Source of the DNA: Archivesica marissinica
Taxonomy: Eukaryota > Mollusca > Bivalvia > Venerida > Vesicomyidae
Direction of reading: 5' to 3'
DNA: 64,000 bases
Assembly: GCA_014843695.1 (NCBI GenBank)
Contig: CM026390.1
Location: forward strand, 1,493,114-1,557,113
Shown here: positions 1 to 14,100 of the stretch, piece by piece
Position numbering within the stretch: position 1 is the stretch's first letter
Layout: each line of letters opens with the position of its first letter
Position numbers and translations under genes: made by a program
Notes under the pieces: model-generated
Told to the model about the DNA's origin: nothing
Database searches by the model: none
The model's input: the letters and a program-made list of their open reading frames with translations, nothing else

Positions 1-3000
1 CACCATTGGATAGCTCCCTCATTGGATAGCTCCACCATTGGATAGCTCCACCATTGGATAGCTCCACCATTGGATAGCTCCCTCATTGGATAGCTCCACC
101 ATTGGATAGCTCCCTCATTGGATAGCTCCACCATTGGATAGCTCCACCATTGGATAGCTCCACCATTGGATAGCTCCCTCATTGGATAACTCCCTCATTG
201 GATAGCTCCCTCATTGGATAGCTCCACCATTGGATAGCTCCACCATTGGATAGCTCCACCATTGGATAGCTCCACCATTGGATAGCTCCCTCATTGGATA
301 ACTCCCTCATTGGATAGCTCCCTCATTGGATAGCTCCACCATTGGATAGCTCCACCATTGGATAGCTCCACCATTGGATAGCTCCACCATTGGATAGCTC
401 CCTCATTGGATAACTCCCTCATTGGATAGCTCCCTCATTGGATATCTCCACCATTGAATAGCTCCACCATTGGATAGCTCCCTCATTGGATAGCTCCCTC
501 ATCGGATAGCTCCCTCATTGGATAGCTCCACCATTGGATAGATCCACCATTGGATAGCTCCACCATTGTATAGCTCCCTCATTGGATAGCTCCATCATTG
601 GATAACTCCCTCATTGGATATCTCCCTCATTGAATAGCTCCATCATTGGATAGTTTCCTCATTGGATAGCTCCCTCATTGCATAGCTCCCTCATTGCATA
701 GCTCCCTCATTGGATAGATCCCTCATTGGATAGCTCCACCATTGGATAGCTCCACCATTGCATAGCTCCACCATTGGATAGCTCCCTCATTGGATAGCTC
801 CCTCATTGGATAGCTCCCTCATTGGATAGTTCCCTCATTGGATAGCTCCCTCATTGGATAGCTCCCTCATTGGATAGCTCCACCATTGGATAGCTCCCAC
901 ATTGGATAGCTCCACCATTGCATAGCTCCCTCATTGGATAGCTCCCTCATTGGATAGTTCCTCATTGCATAGCTCCCTCATTGGATAGCTCCCTCATTGG
1001 ATAGCTCCACCATTGGATAGCTCCACCATTGGATAGCTCCATCATTGGATAGCTCCACCATTGGATAGCCCCACCATTGGAAAGCTCCCTCATTGGATAG
1101 CTCCCTCATTGGATAGCTCCCTCATTGGATAGCTCCACCATTGGATAGCTCCACCATTGTATAGCTCCCTCATTGGATAGCTCCCTCATTGGATAGCTCC
1201 CTCATTGGATAGCTCCATCATTGGATAGCTTCACCATTGGATAGCTCCCTCATTGGATAGCTCCCTCATTGGATAGCTCCACCATTGGATAGCTCCACCA
1301 TTGGATAGCTCCACCATTGGATAGCTCCCTCATTGGATAGCTCCCTCATTGTATAGCTCCCTCATTGGATAGCTCCACCATTGGATAGCTCCGTCATTGG
1401 ATAGCTCCTCCATTGGATAGCTCCACCATTGGATAGCTCCACCAATGGATAGCTCCACCATTGGATAGCTCCACCATTGGATAGCTCCACCATTGGATAG
1501 CTCCCTCATTGGATAGCTCCCTCATTGGATAGCTCCACCATTGGATAGCTCCACCATTGGATAGCTCCCTCATTGGATAGCTCCACCATTGGATAGCTCC
1601 ACCATTGGATAGCTCCCTCATTGGATAGCCCCACCATTGGATAGTTCCACCATTGGATAGCTCCACCATTGGATAGCTCCCTCATTGGATAGCTCCACCA
1701 TTGTATAGCTCCCTCATTGGATAGCTCCACCATTGGATAGCTCCGTCATTGGATAGCTCCCTCATTGGATAACTCCCTCATTGGATAGCTCCCTCATTGG
1801 ATATCTCCACCATTGAATAGCTCCACCATTGGATAGCTCCCTCATTGGATAGCTCCCTCATCGGATAGCTCCCTCATTGGATAGCTCCACCATTGGATAG
1901 ATCCACCATTGGATAGCTCCACCATTGTATAGCTCCCTCATTGGATAGCTCCATCATTGGATAACTCCCTCATTGGATATCTCCCTCATTGAATAGCTCC
2001 ATCATTGGATAGTTTCCTCATTGGATAGCTCCCTCATTGCATAGCTCCCTCATTGCATAGCTCCCTCATTGGATAGATCCCTCATTGGATAGCTCCACCA
2101 TTGGATAGCTCCACCATTGCATAGCTCCACCATTGGATAGCTCCCTCATTGGATAGCTCCCTCATTGGATAGCTCCCTCATTGGATAGTTCCCTCATTGG
2201 ATAGCTCCCTCATTGGATAGCTCCCTCATTGGATAGCTCCACCATTGGATAGCTCCCACATTGGATAGCTCCACCATTGCATAGCTCCCTCATTGGATAG
2301 CTCCCTCATTGGATAGTTCCTCATTGCATAGCTCCCTCATTGGATAGCTCCCTCATTCGATAGCTCCACCATTGGATAGCTCCACCATTGGATAGCTCCA
2401 TCATTGGATAGCTCCACCATTGGATAGCCCCACCATTGGAAAGCTCCCTCATTGGATAGCTCCCTCATTGGATAGCTCCCTCATTGGATAGCTCCACCAT
2501 TGGATAGCTCCACCATTGTATAGCTCCCTCATTGGATAGCTCCCTCATTGGATAGCTCCCTCATTGGATAGCTCCATCATTGGATAGCTTCACCATTGGA
2601 TAGCTCCCTCATTGGATAGCTCCCTCATTGGATAGCTCCACCATTGGATAGCTCCACCATTGGATAGCTCCACCATTGGATAGCTCCCTCATTGGATAGC
2701 TCCCTCATTGCATAGCTCCCTCATTGGATAGCTCCCTCATTGGATAGCTCCACTATTGGATAGCTCCCTCATTGGATAGCTCCACCATTGGATAGCTCCA
2801 CCATTGGATAGCTCCACCATTGGATAACTCCACCATTGGATAGCTCCCTCATTGGATAGCTCCCACATTGGATAGCTCCACCATTGGATAGCTCCCTCAT
2901 TGGATAGCTCCACCATTGGATAGCTCCACCATTGGATAGCTCCACCATTGGATAACTCCACCATTGGATAGCTCCCTCATTGGATAGCTCCACCATTGGA

Positions 3001-6000
3001 TAGCTCCCTCATTGGATAGCTCCACCATTGGATAACTCCACCATTTGATAGCTCCCTAATTGGATAGCTCCACCATTGGATAACTCCCTCATTGGATAGC
3101 TCCCTCATTGGATAGCTCCCTCATTGGATAGCACCACCATTGGATAGCTCCCTCATTGGATAGCTCCACCATTGGATAGCTCCACCATTGGATAGCTCCC
3201 TCATTGGATAGCCCCACCATTGGATAGTTCCACCATTGGATAGCTCCACCATTGGATAGCTCCCTCATTGGATAGCTCCACCATTGTATAGCTCCCTCAT
3301 TGGATAGCTCCACCATTGGATAGCTCCGTCATTGGATACTCCTCCATTGGATAGCTCCACCATTGTATAATTCCCTCATTGGATAGCTCCACCATTGGAT
3401 AGCTCCGTCATTGGATAGCTCCTCCATTGGATAGCTCCACCATTGGATAGCTCCACCAATGGATAGCTCCACCATTGGATAGCTCCACCATTGGATAGCT
3501 CCACCATTGGATAGCTCCCTCATTGGATAGCTCCCTCATTGGATAGCTCCACCATTGCATAGCTCCCTCATTGGATAACTCCCTCATTGGATAACTCCCT
3601 CATTGGATAGCTCCCTCATTGGATAGCTCCACCATTGGATAGCTCCACCATTGGATAGCTCCCTCATTGGATAACTCCCTCATTGGATAGCTCCCTCATT
3701 GGATAGCTCCACCATTGGATAGCTCCACCATTGGATAGCTCCCTCATTGGATAGCTCCACCATTGGATAGCTCCCTCATTGGATAGCTCCACCATTGGAT
3801 AGCTCCACCATTGGATAGCTCCCTCATTGGATAACTCCCTCATTGGATAGCTCCCTCATTGGATAGCTCCACCATTGGATAGCTCCACCATTGGATAGCT
3901 CCACCATTGGATAGCTCCCTCATTGGATAGCTCCACCATTGGATAGCTCCCTCATTGGATAGCTCCACCATTGGATAGCTCCACCATTGGATAGCTCCAC
4001 CATTGGATAGCTCCCTCATTGGATAGCTCCCTCATTGCATAGCTCCCTTATTGGATAGCTCCACCATTGGATAGCTCGACCATTGGATAGCTCCACCATT
4101 GGATAGCTCCCTCATTGGATAGCTCCCTCATTGCATAGCTCCCTCATTGGATAGCTCCACCATTGGATAGCCCCACCATTGGATAGCTCCACCATTGGAT
4201 AGCTCTACCATTGGATAGCTCCACCATTGGATAGCTCCACCATTGGATAGCTCCACCATTGGATAGCTCCACCATTGGATAGCTCCACCATTGGATAGCT
4301 CCACTATTGGATAGCTCCACCATTGAATATCTCCACCATTGCATAGCTCCCTCATTGGATAGCTCCACCATTGGATAGCTCCACCATTGGATAGCTCCCT
4401 CATTGGATAGCTCCACCATTGGATAGCTCCCTCATTGGATAGCTCCACCATTGAATAGCTCCACCATTGGATAGCTCCACCATTGGATAGCTCCACCATT
4501 GGATAGCCCCACCATTGGATAGCTCAATCATTGTATAGCTCCACCATTGGATAGCTCCCTCATTGCATAGCTCCCTCATTGGATAGCTCCCTCATTGGAT
4601 AGCTCCACCATTGCATAGCTCCCTCATTGGATAGCTCCCTCATTGGATAGCTCCACCATTGCATAGCTCCCTCATTGGATAAATCCCTCATTGGATAGCT
4701 CCCTCATTGGATAGCTCCCTCATTGGATAGCTCCACCATTGGATAGCTCCACCATTGGATAGCTCCACCATTGGATAGCTCCCTCATTGGATAGCTCCAC
4801 CATTGGATAGCTCCACCATTGGATAGCTCCACCATTAGATAGCTCCCTCATTGGATAGCTCCACCATTGGATAGCTCCACCATTGGATAGCTCCACCATT
4901 GGATAGCTCCACCATTGGATAGCTCCCTCATTGGATAGCTCCACCATTGGATAGCTCCCTCATTGGATAGCTCCACCATTGGATAGCTCCACCATTGGAT
5001 AGCTCCACCATTGCATAGCTCCACCATTGGATAGCTCCCTCATTGGATAGCTCCCTCATTGCATAGCTCCCTCATTGGATAGCTCCACCATTGGATAGCT
5101 CCCTCATTGGATAGCTCCACCATTGGATAGCTCCACCATTGGATAGCTCCCTCATTGGATAACTCCCTCATTGGATAGCTCCCTCATTGGATAGCTCCAC
5201 CATTGGATAGCTCCACCATTGGATAGCTCCCTCATTGGATAGCTCCACCATTGGATAGCTCCCTCATTGGATAGCTCCACCATTGGATAGCTCCACCATT
5301 GGATAGCTCCACCATTGGATAGCTCCCTCATTGGATAGCTCCCTCATTGCATAGCTCCCTCATTGGATAGCTCCACCATTGGATAGCTCGACCATTGGAT
5401 AGCTCCACCATTGGATAGCTCCCTCATTGGATAGCTCCCTCATTGCATAGCTCCCTCATTGGATAGCTCCACCATTGGATAGCCCCACCATTGGATAGCT
5501 CCACCATTGGATAGCTCTACCATTGGATAGCTCCACCATTGGATAGCTCCACCATTGGATAGCTCCACCATTGGATAGCTCCACCATTGGTTAGCTCCAC
5601 CATTGGATAGCTCCACTATTGGATAGCTCCACCATTGAATATCTCCACCATTGCATAGCTCCCTCATTGGATAGCTCCACCATTGGATAGCTCCACCATT
5701 GGATAGCTCCCTCATTGGATAGCTCCACCATTGGATAGCTCCCTCATTGGATAGCTCCACCATTGAATAGCTCCACCATTGGATAGCTCCCTCATTGCAT
5801 AGCTCCACCATTGGATAGCTCCACCATTGGATAGCCCCACCATTGGATAGCTCAATCATTGTATAGCTCCACCATTGGATAGCTCCCTCATTGCATAGCT
5901 CCCTCATTGGATAGCTCCCACATTGGATAGCTCCACCATTGCATAGCTCCCTCATTGGATAGCTCCCTCATTGGATAGCTCCACCATTGCATAGCTCCCT

Positions 6001-6800
6001 CATTGGATAAATCCCTCATTGGATAGCTCCCTCATTGGATAGCTCCCTCATTGGATAGCTCCACCATTGGATAGCTCCACCATTGGATAGCTCCACCATT
6101 GGATAGCTCCCTCATTGGATAGCTCCACCATTGCATAGCTCCACCATTGGATAGCTCCACCATTAGATAGCTCCCTCATTGGATAGCTCCACCATTGGAT
6201 AGCTCCACCATTGGATAGCTCCACCATTGGATAGCTCCCTCATTGGATAGCTCCACCATTGGATAGCTCCACCATTGGATAGCTCCACCATTGGATAGCT
6301 CCACCATTGGATAGCTCCACCATTGCATAGCTCCACCATTGGATAGCTCCCTCATTGGATAGCTCCCTCATTGCATAGCTCCCTCATTGGATAGCTCCAC
6401 CATTGGTTAGCTCCACCATTGGATAGCTCCACCATTGGATAGCTCCCTCATTGGATAGCTCCCTCATTGCATAGCTCCCTCATTGGATAGCTCCACCATT
6501 GGATAGCTCCACCATTGGATAGCTCCACCATTGGATAGCTCCCTCATTGGATAGCTCCCTCATTGCATAGCTCCCTCATTGGATAGCTCCACCATTGGAT
6601 AGCTCCACCATTGGATAGCTCCACCATTGGATAGCTCCACCATTGGATAGCTCCCTCATTGGATAGCTCCACCATTGGATAGCTCCCTCATTGGATAGCT
6701 CCCTCATTGGATAGCTCCACCATTGGATAGCTCCACCATTGCATAGCTCCCTCATTGGATAACTCCCTCATTGGATAGCTCCCTCATTGAATAGCTTCCT
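1..6800. repeat. 16-bp minisatellite array
   Basis: About 425 head-to-tail copies of a 16-bp unit, ATTGGATAGCTCCACC or ATTGGATAGCTCCCTC. The two forms differ at the last positions and are interspersed. The array enters from the left edge of the window and decays at about 6800. Rare variants (GGATATCT, CCATTGAATAG, CATCGGATAG, a 15-bp unit GGATAGTTCCTCATT) recur at fixed spacing and reveal higher-order copies: about 1359 bp between 442-960 and 1801-2320, and 1312 bp between 4201 and 5513. Since 16 is not a multiple of 3, all minus frames read the same periodic peptide (MVELSNGGAIQWWSYP). No coding function is inferred. Confidence 0.98.
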
Positions 6801-6887
6801 TACTTGAACAATGTCGACTCCCCCAGTGTGACGGCGAGGGTCAGGTGAGTTGATGCCCTTGCATGGCTGATTCTCTCAGTGTATAAA

Positions 6888-7272
6888 CATGTATATACTC
6901 AGTGTTGTATATATGTTGTATATATGTTGTATATATATATATTGTATATATATATGTCGTATATATATATATAGATGTTGTTTATATATATGTTGTTTAT
7001 ATATATGTTGTTTATATATATGTTGTATATATATATGTTGTTTATATATATGTTGTTTATATATATGTTGTTTATATATATGTTGTTTATATATATGTTG
7101 TTTATATATATGGTGTTTATATATATGTTGTTTATATATATGTTGTTTATATATATGTTGTATATATATGTTGTATATATATATATGTTGTATATATATA
7201 TATGTTGTATATATATATGTTGTATATATATATGTTTTATATATGTTGTATATATGTTGTATATATGTATGA
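6888..7272. repeat. TA-rich 15-bp minisatellite
   Basis: A run of TGTTGTTTATATATA-type units (15 bp, with TGTTGTATATATATA forms) starts 90 bp after the 16-bp array. It is almost pure A/T with one TGTTG per unit. Four overlapping open frames on both strands simply translate the repeat (CLYI, VVYIY, MLFIY). The sequence can form cruciforms and is prone to slippage. Confidence 0.95.
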
Positions 7273-7484
7273 TGTTAGTAATTGGGTTGAACACATGAAC
7301 ATTTGATAAAGTAGATGTTAATAATGTATAGTTGAAACGATTTATGAATAATTCAACCCGGTTTTTAAATGTATCATTGTCAAATGTCTACACATAACTC
7401 ATATAGATCCGTACATCAATTATATCAAACCTTGCAATTACCATAACCAAGCTGTAATCAAACAAAGTACCTTCAACATTATAA

Positions 7485-7745
7485 AGTAAAGTGCTTGTTT
7501 ATTATAGTGTTACCTCTTTGTTTATTATAGTGTCACCCCTATTTAAAGGGCCAGCCATTTCTGACTTATGAGACACCTCTTTTTATGAAGAGTACTTCCC
7601 GAATCCTATGCTTGTATGCCTGGCACAAGGCTGGTAAGCAATTGGTAACCATTAGTTAACTATCTGGCGGCTTATCAACCGGCCATATCAGAACAAACCC
7701 CTGACGAGGTTCGAACCTTCGACCTGCCGCTCCGTAGGGGGTAAC
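7485..7745 (-). mobile_element. Possible tRNA-derived SINE (degenerate)
   Basis: On the minus strand a good pol III B box, GGTTCGAACCTC, lies at 7706-7717. It is followed by about 165 bp of unique body and then two direct copies of a 23-bp tail unit starting at 7497 and 7520 (core GTTTATTATAGTGT on the plus strand). A B box, a body and a short tandem tail are the usual layout of a SINE. No clean A box or target-site duplication could be found, so this is tentative. The bases between the TA-rich array and this element (7273-7484) show nothing recognisable. Confidence 0.4.
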
Positions 7746-7941
7746 GTTTGTATGATCTTCCCAGGATATTGTGTTAGGATTCCGGAGGTTTTTAACAAAC
7801 TGATTTTGTTTTTTTAATTTATCAAATTAATAGTACATGATCGAATTATAGTACACCGAATGAAAATGGAAAGCATTAATATCACGACGATTTCGATGTT
7901 CATGGGCGAAATATGTACACTCAAACATACATTGTGGAAGT

Positions 7942-8062
7942 GACGATAGCGCTGTTGTAGTGCGTTCATGTGAGCGAGGCAGGAGTTTGCGCCCAGCTGT
8001 AGGCGTCACGATATCGCCCTTAGACAAGGCATTTAAATTCCACATTGCCTCTTCTCTCTCAG
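7942..8062 (+). mobile_element. SINE-C copy, head plus central body
   Basis: A tRNA-like head starts at GATAGCGC (7945; A-box-like TAGCGCTGTTGTAGTGCG) with a decayed B box, GGAGTTTGCGCCC, at about 7982-7993. The central block at 8015-8060 (CGCCCTTAGACAAGGC, then CCACATTGCCTCTTCTCTCT) matches the same block in the SINE at 40899-41300. The downstream GGACTTTAAACCGAGG part of that SINE is missing here. About 45 bp after the shared block the 22-bp array begins, so the array occupies the 3' side of this SINE. Confidence 0.65.
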
Positions 8063-8107
8063 TTGTAGGTATTATGATGGGGGCTTCCGTGTGGAAGTTG
8101 TTCATTG

Positions 8108-11100
8108 ACGGCGGAATGGTTCAACCTCTACGGCGGAATGGTTCAACCTCCACGGCAGAATGGTTCAATCTCTACGGCGGAATCGTTCAACCTCTACGGC
8201 GGAATGGTTCAACCTCCACGGCGGAATGGTTCAATCTCTACGGCGGAATGGTTCAACCTCCACGGCGGAATGCTTCAACCTCCAGAATGGTTCAACATCT
8301 ACGGCGGAATAGTTCAACCTCCACGGAGGAATAGTTCAACCTCCACGGCGGAATAGTTCAACCTCCATGGCGGAATAGTTCAACCTCCACGGCGGAATAG
8401 TTCAACCTCCACGGCGGAATGGTTCAACCTCCACGGCGGAATGGTTCAACCTTCACGGCGGAATGGTTCAACCTCCACGGCGGAATGGTTCAACCGCCAC
8501 GGCGGAATGGTTCAACCTCCACGGCGGAATGGTTCAACCACCATGGCGGAATAGTTCAACCTCCACGGCGGAATGGTTCAACCTCCACGGCGGAATGGTT
8601 CAACCTCTACGGCGGAATGGTTCAACCTCCACGGCGGAATGGTTCAACCTCCACGGCAGAATGGTTCAACCTCCACGGCGGAATAGTTCAATCTCTACGG
8701 CGGAATGGTTCAACCTCCACAGCGGAATAGTTCAATCTCTACGGCAGAATGGTTCAACCTCTATGGCGGAATGGTTCAACCTCTACGGCAGAATGGTTCA
8801 ACCTCCATGGCGGAATAGTTCAATCTCTACGGCGGAATGGTTCAACCTCTACGGCGGAATGGTTCAACCTCTATGGCGGAATGGTTCAACCTCCAGCATG
8901 GTTCAACATCTACTGCAGAATGGTTCAACCTCTACGGCGGAATGGTTCAACCTCTACGGCGGAATGGTTCAACCTCTACGGCGGAATGGTTCAACGTCCA
9001 CGGCGGAATGGTTCAACCTCCAGAATGGTTCAACCTCTACGGCGGAATGGTTCAATCTCCACGGCGGAATGGTTCAACCTCCACGGCGGAACGGTTCAAC
9101 CTCCACGACGGAATGGTTCAATCTACACGGTGGAATGGTTCAACCTCCAGAATGGTTCAACCTCCACGGCGGAATGGTTCAATCTCCACGGCGGAATGGT
9201 TCAACCTCCAGAATGGTTCAATCTCCACGGCGGAATGGTTCAACCTCCACGACGGAATGGTTCAATCTCCACGGCAGAATGGTTCAACCTCCACGACGGA
9301 ATGGTTCAATCTCCACAGCGGAATGGTTCAACCTCTACGGCGGAATGGTTCAACCTCCAGAATTGTTCAACATCTATGGCGGAATAGTTCAACCTCCACG
9401 GCGGAATAGTTCAACCTCCACGGCGGAATAGTTCAACCTCCACGGCGGAATGGTTCAACCTCCACGGCAGAATGGTTCAACATCCACGGCGGAATGGTTC
9501 AACCTCCACGGCAGAATGGTTCAACCTCCACGGCGGAATGGTTCAACCTCCACGGCAGAATGGTTCAATCTCCACAGTGGAATGGTTCAACCTCCACGGC
9601 GGAATGGTTCAACCTCCACGGCGGAATGGTTCAATCTCTATGGCGGAATGGTTCAACCTCCACGGCGGAATGGTTCAACCTCCACAGCGGAATGGTTCAA
9701 CCTCCACGGCGGAATAGTTCAATCTCTACGGCGGAATGGTTCAACCTCCACGGCGGAATAGTTCAACCTCCACGGCGGAATAGTTCAATCTCTATGGCGG
9801 AATGGTTCAACCTCTACGGCGGAATGGTTCAACCTCCACGGCGGAATAGTTCAAGCTCTACGGCGGAATGGTTCAACCTCCACGGCGGAATAGTTCAATC
9901 TCTACGGCGGAATGGTTCAACCTCTACGTCGGAATGGTTCAACCTCTACGGCAGAATGGTTCAACCTCCAGCATGGTTCAACATCTACTGCGGAATGGTT
10001 CAACCTCTACGGCGGAATGGTTCAACCTCTACGGCGGAATGGTTCAACCTCTATGGCGGAATGGTTCAACGTCCACGGCGGAATGGTTCAACCTCCAGAA
10101 TGGTTCAACCTCCACGGCGGAATGGTTCAATCTCCACGGCGGAATGGTTCAACCTCCACGACGGAATGGTTCAATCTCCACGGCGGAATGGTTCAACCTC
10201 CACGACGGAATGGTTCAATCTCCACAGCGGAATGGTTCAACCTCCACGGCGGAATGGTTCAACCTCCAGAATTGTTCAACATCTACGGCGGAATAGTTCA
10301 ACCTCCACGGCGGAATAGTTCAACCTCCACGGCGGAATGGTTCAACCTCCACGGCGGAATGGTTCAATCTCCACGGCGGAATGGTTCAACCTCCACGGCG
10401 GAATGGTTCAACCTCCACGGCGGAATGGTTCAATCTCCACGGCGGAATGGTTCAACCTCCACGGCGGAATGGTTCAACCTCCACGGCAGAATGGTTCAAT
10501 CTCTACGGCGGAATGGTTCAACCTCCACGGCGGAATGGTTCAACCTCCACGGCGGAATGGTTCAACCTCCACGGCGGAATAGTTCAATCTCTACGGCAGA
10601 ATGGTTCAACCTCCACGGCAGAATAGTTCAACCTCCACGGCGGAATATTTCAATCTCTACGGTGGAATGGTTCAACCTCTACGGCGGAATAGTTCAACCT
10701 CCACGGCGAAATAGTTCAACGTCCACGGCGGAATAGTTCAACCTCCACGGCAGAATGGTTCAACCTCCACGGCAGAATGGTTCAACCTCCACGGCGGAAT
10801 GGTTCAACCTCCACGGCTGAATGGTTCAACCTCCACGGCGGAATGGTTCAAACTCCATGGCGGAATGGTTCAACCTCCACGGCGGAATGGTTCAACCTCC
10901 ACGGTGGAATGGTTCAATCTCTACGGCGGAATGGATCAACCTCCACGGCGGAATGGTTCAACCTCCATGGCGGAATGGTTCAACCTCCATGGCGGAATAG
11001 TTCAACCTCCACGGCGGAATAGTTCAACCTCCACGGCGGAATGGTTCAACCTCCACGGCAGAATGGTTCAACATCCACGGCGGAATGGTTCAACCTCCAC

Positions 11101-14100
11101 GGCAGAATGGTTCAACCTCCACGGCGGAATGGTTCAACCTCCACGGCGGAATGGTTCAATCTCCACGGTGGAATGGTTCAACCTCCACGGCGGAATGGTT
11201 CAACCTCCACGGCGGAATGGTTCAATCTCTATGGCGGAATGGTTCAACCTCCACGGCGGAATGGTTCAACCTCCACAGCGGAATGGTTCAACCTCCACGG
11301 CGGAATAGTTCAATCTCTACGGCGGAATGGTTCAACCTCCACGGCGGAATAGTTCAACCTCCACGGCGGAATAGTTCAATCTCTATGGCGGAATGGTTCA
11401 ACCTCTACGGCGGAATGGTTCAACCTCCACGGCGGAATAGTTCAAGCTCTACGGCGGAATGGTTCAACCTCCACGGCGGAATAGTTCAATCTCTACGGCG
11501 GAATGGTTCAACCTCTACGTCGGAATGGTTCAACCTCTACGGCAGAATGGTTCAACCTCCAGCATGGTTCAACATCTACTGCGGAATGGTTCAACCTCTA
11601 CGGCGGAATGGTTCAACCTCTACGGCGGAATGGTTCAACCTCTATGGCGGAATGGTTCAACGTCCACGGCGGAATGGTTCAACCTCCAGAATGGTTCAAC
11701 CTCCACGGCGGAATGGTTCAATCTCCACGGCGGAATGGTTCAACCTCCACGACGGAATGGTTCAATCTCCACGGCGGAATGGTTCAACCTCCACGACGGA
11801 ATGGTTCAATCTCCACAGCGGAATGGTTCAACCTCCACGGCGGAATGGTTCAACCTCCAGAATTGTTCAACATCTACGGCGGAATAGTTCAACCTCCACG
11901 GCGGAATAGTTCAACCTCCACGGCGGAATGGTTCAACCTCCACGGCGGAATGGTTCAATCTCCACGGCGGAATGGTTCAACCTCCACGGCGGAATGGTTC
12001 AACCTCCACGGCGGAATGGTTCAATCTCCACGGCGGAATGGTTCAACCTCCACGGCGGAATGGTTCAACCTCCACGGCAGAATGGTTCAATCTCTACGGC
12101 GGAATGGTTCAACCTCCACGGCAGAATGGTTCAACCTCCACGGCGGAATGGTTCAACCTCCACGGCGGAATAGTTCAATCTCTACGGCAGAATGGTTCAA
12201 CCTCCACGGCAGAATAGTTCAACCTCCACGGCGGAATATTTCAATCTCTACGGTGGAATGGTTCAACCTCTACGGCGGAATAGTTCAACCTCCACGGCGA
12301 AATAGTTCAACGTCCACGGCGGAATAGTTCAACCTCCACGGCAGAATGGTTCAACCTACACGGCAGAATGGTTCAACCTCCACGGCGGAATGGTTCAACC
12401 TCCACGGCTGAATGGTTCAACCTCCACGGCGGAATGGTTCAAACTCCATGGCGGAATGGTTCAACCTCCACGGCGGAATGGTTCAACCTCCACGGTGGAA
12501 TGGTTCAATCTCTACGGCGGAATGGATCAACCTCCACGGCGGAATGGTTCAACCTCCATGGCGGAATGGTTCAACCTCCATGGCGGAATAGTTCAACCTC
12601 CACGGCGGAATAGTTCAATCTCTACGGCGGAATGGTTCAACCTCTACGGCGGAATGGTTCAACCTCCAGAATGGTTCAACATCTACTGCGAAATAGTTCA
12701 ACATCTACGGCGGAATGGTTCAACCTCTACGGCGGAATGGTTCAACATCCACGGCGGAATGGTTCAACCTCCACGACGGAATGGTTCAATCTCCACGGCG
12801 GAAAGGTTCAACCTCTACGACGGAATGGTTCAATCTCCACGGCGGAAGGGTTCAACCTCCAGAATGGTTCAACATCTACTGCGGAATAGTTCAACATCTA
12901 CGGCGGAATGGTTCAACCTCTATGGCGGAATGGTTCAACGTCCACGGCGGAATGGTTCAACCTCCACGACGGAATGGTTCAATCTCCACGGCAGAATGGT
13001 TCAACCTCTACGACGGAATGGTTCAATCTCCACGGCGGAAGGGTTCAACCTCCAGAATGGTTCAACCTCCACGGTGGAACGGTTCAACCTTCACGACGGA
13101 ATGGTTCAATCTACACGGCGGAATGGTTCAACCTCCAGAATGGTTCAACCTCCACGGCGGAATGGTTCAATCTCCACGGCGGAATGGTTCAACCTCCAGA
13201 ATGGTTCAATCTCCACGGCGGAATGGTTCAACCTCCACGACGGAATGGTTCAATCTCCATGGCAGAATGGTTCAACCTCCACGACGGAATGGTTCAATCT
13301 CCACAGTGGAATGGTTCAACCTCTACAGCGGAATGGTTCAACCTCCAGAATTGTTCAACATCTACGGCGGAATAGTTCAACCTCCACGGCGGAATAGTTC
13401 AACCTCCTCGGCGGAATAGTTCAACCTCCACGGCGGAATGGTTCAACCTCCATGACAGAATGGTTCAACCTCCACAGCGGAATGGTTCAACCTCCACGGC
13501 GGAATGGTTCAACCTCCACGGCGGAATGGTTCAACCTCCACGGCGGAATGGTTCAATCTCCACGGCGGAATGGTTCAATCTCCACGGCGGAATGGTTCAA
13601 CCTCCACGCCGGAATGGTTCAATCTCTACGGCGGAATGGTTCAACCTCCATGGCGGAATGGTTCAACCTCCACGGCGGAATAATTCAATCTCTACGGTGG
13701 AATGGTTCAACCTCTACGGCGGAATAGTTCAACCTCCATGGCGGAATAGTTCAACCTCCATGGCGGAATAGTTCAATCTCTACGGCGGAATGGTTCAACC
13801 TCTACGGCGGAATGGTTCAACCTCCAGAATGGTTCAACATCTACTGCGGAATTGTTCAACATCTACGGCGGAATGGTTCAACCTCTACGGCGGAATGGTT
13901 CAACCTCCACAACGGAATGGTTCAATCTCCACGGCGGAATGGTTCAACCTCCACGACGGAATGGTTCAATCTCCACGGCGGAATGGTTCAACCTCCACGA
14001 CGGAATGGTTCAATCTCCACAGCGGAATGGTTCAACCTCCAGAATGGTTCATTCTCCACGGCGGAATGGTTCAACCTCCACGACGGAATGGTTCAACCTC

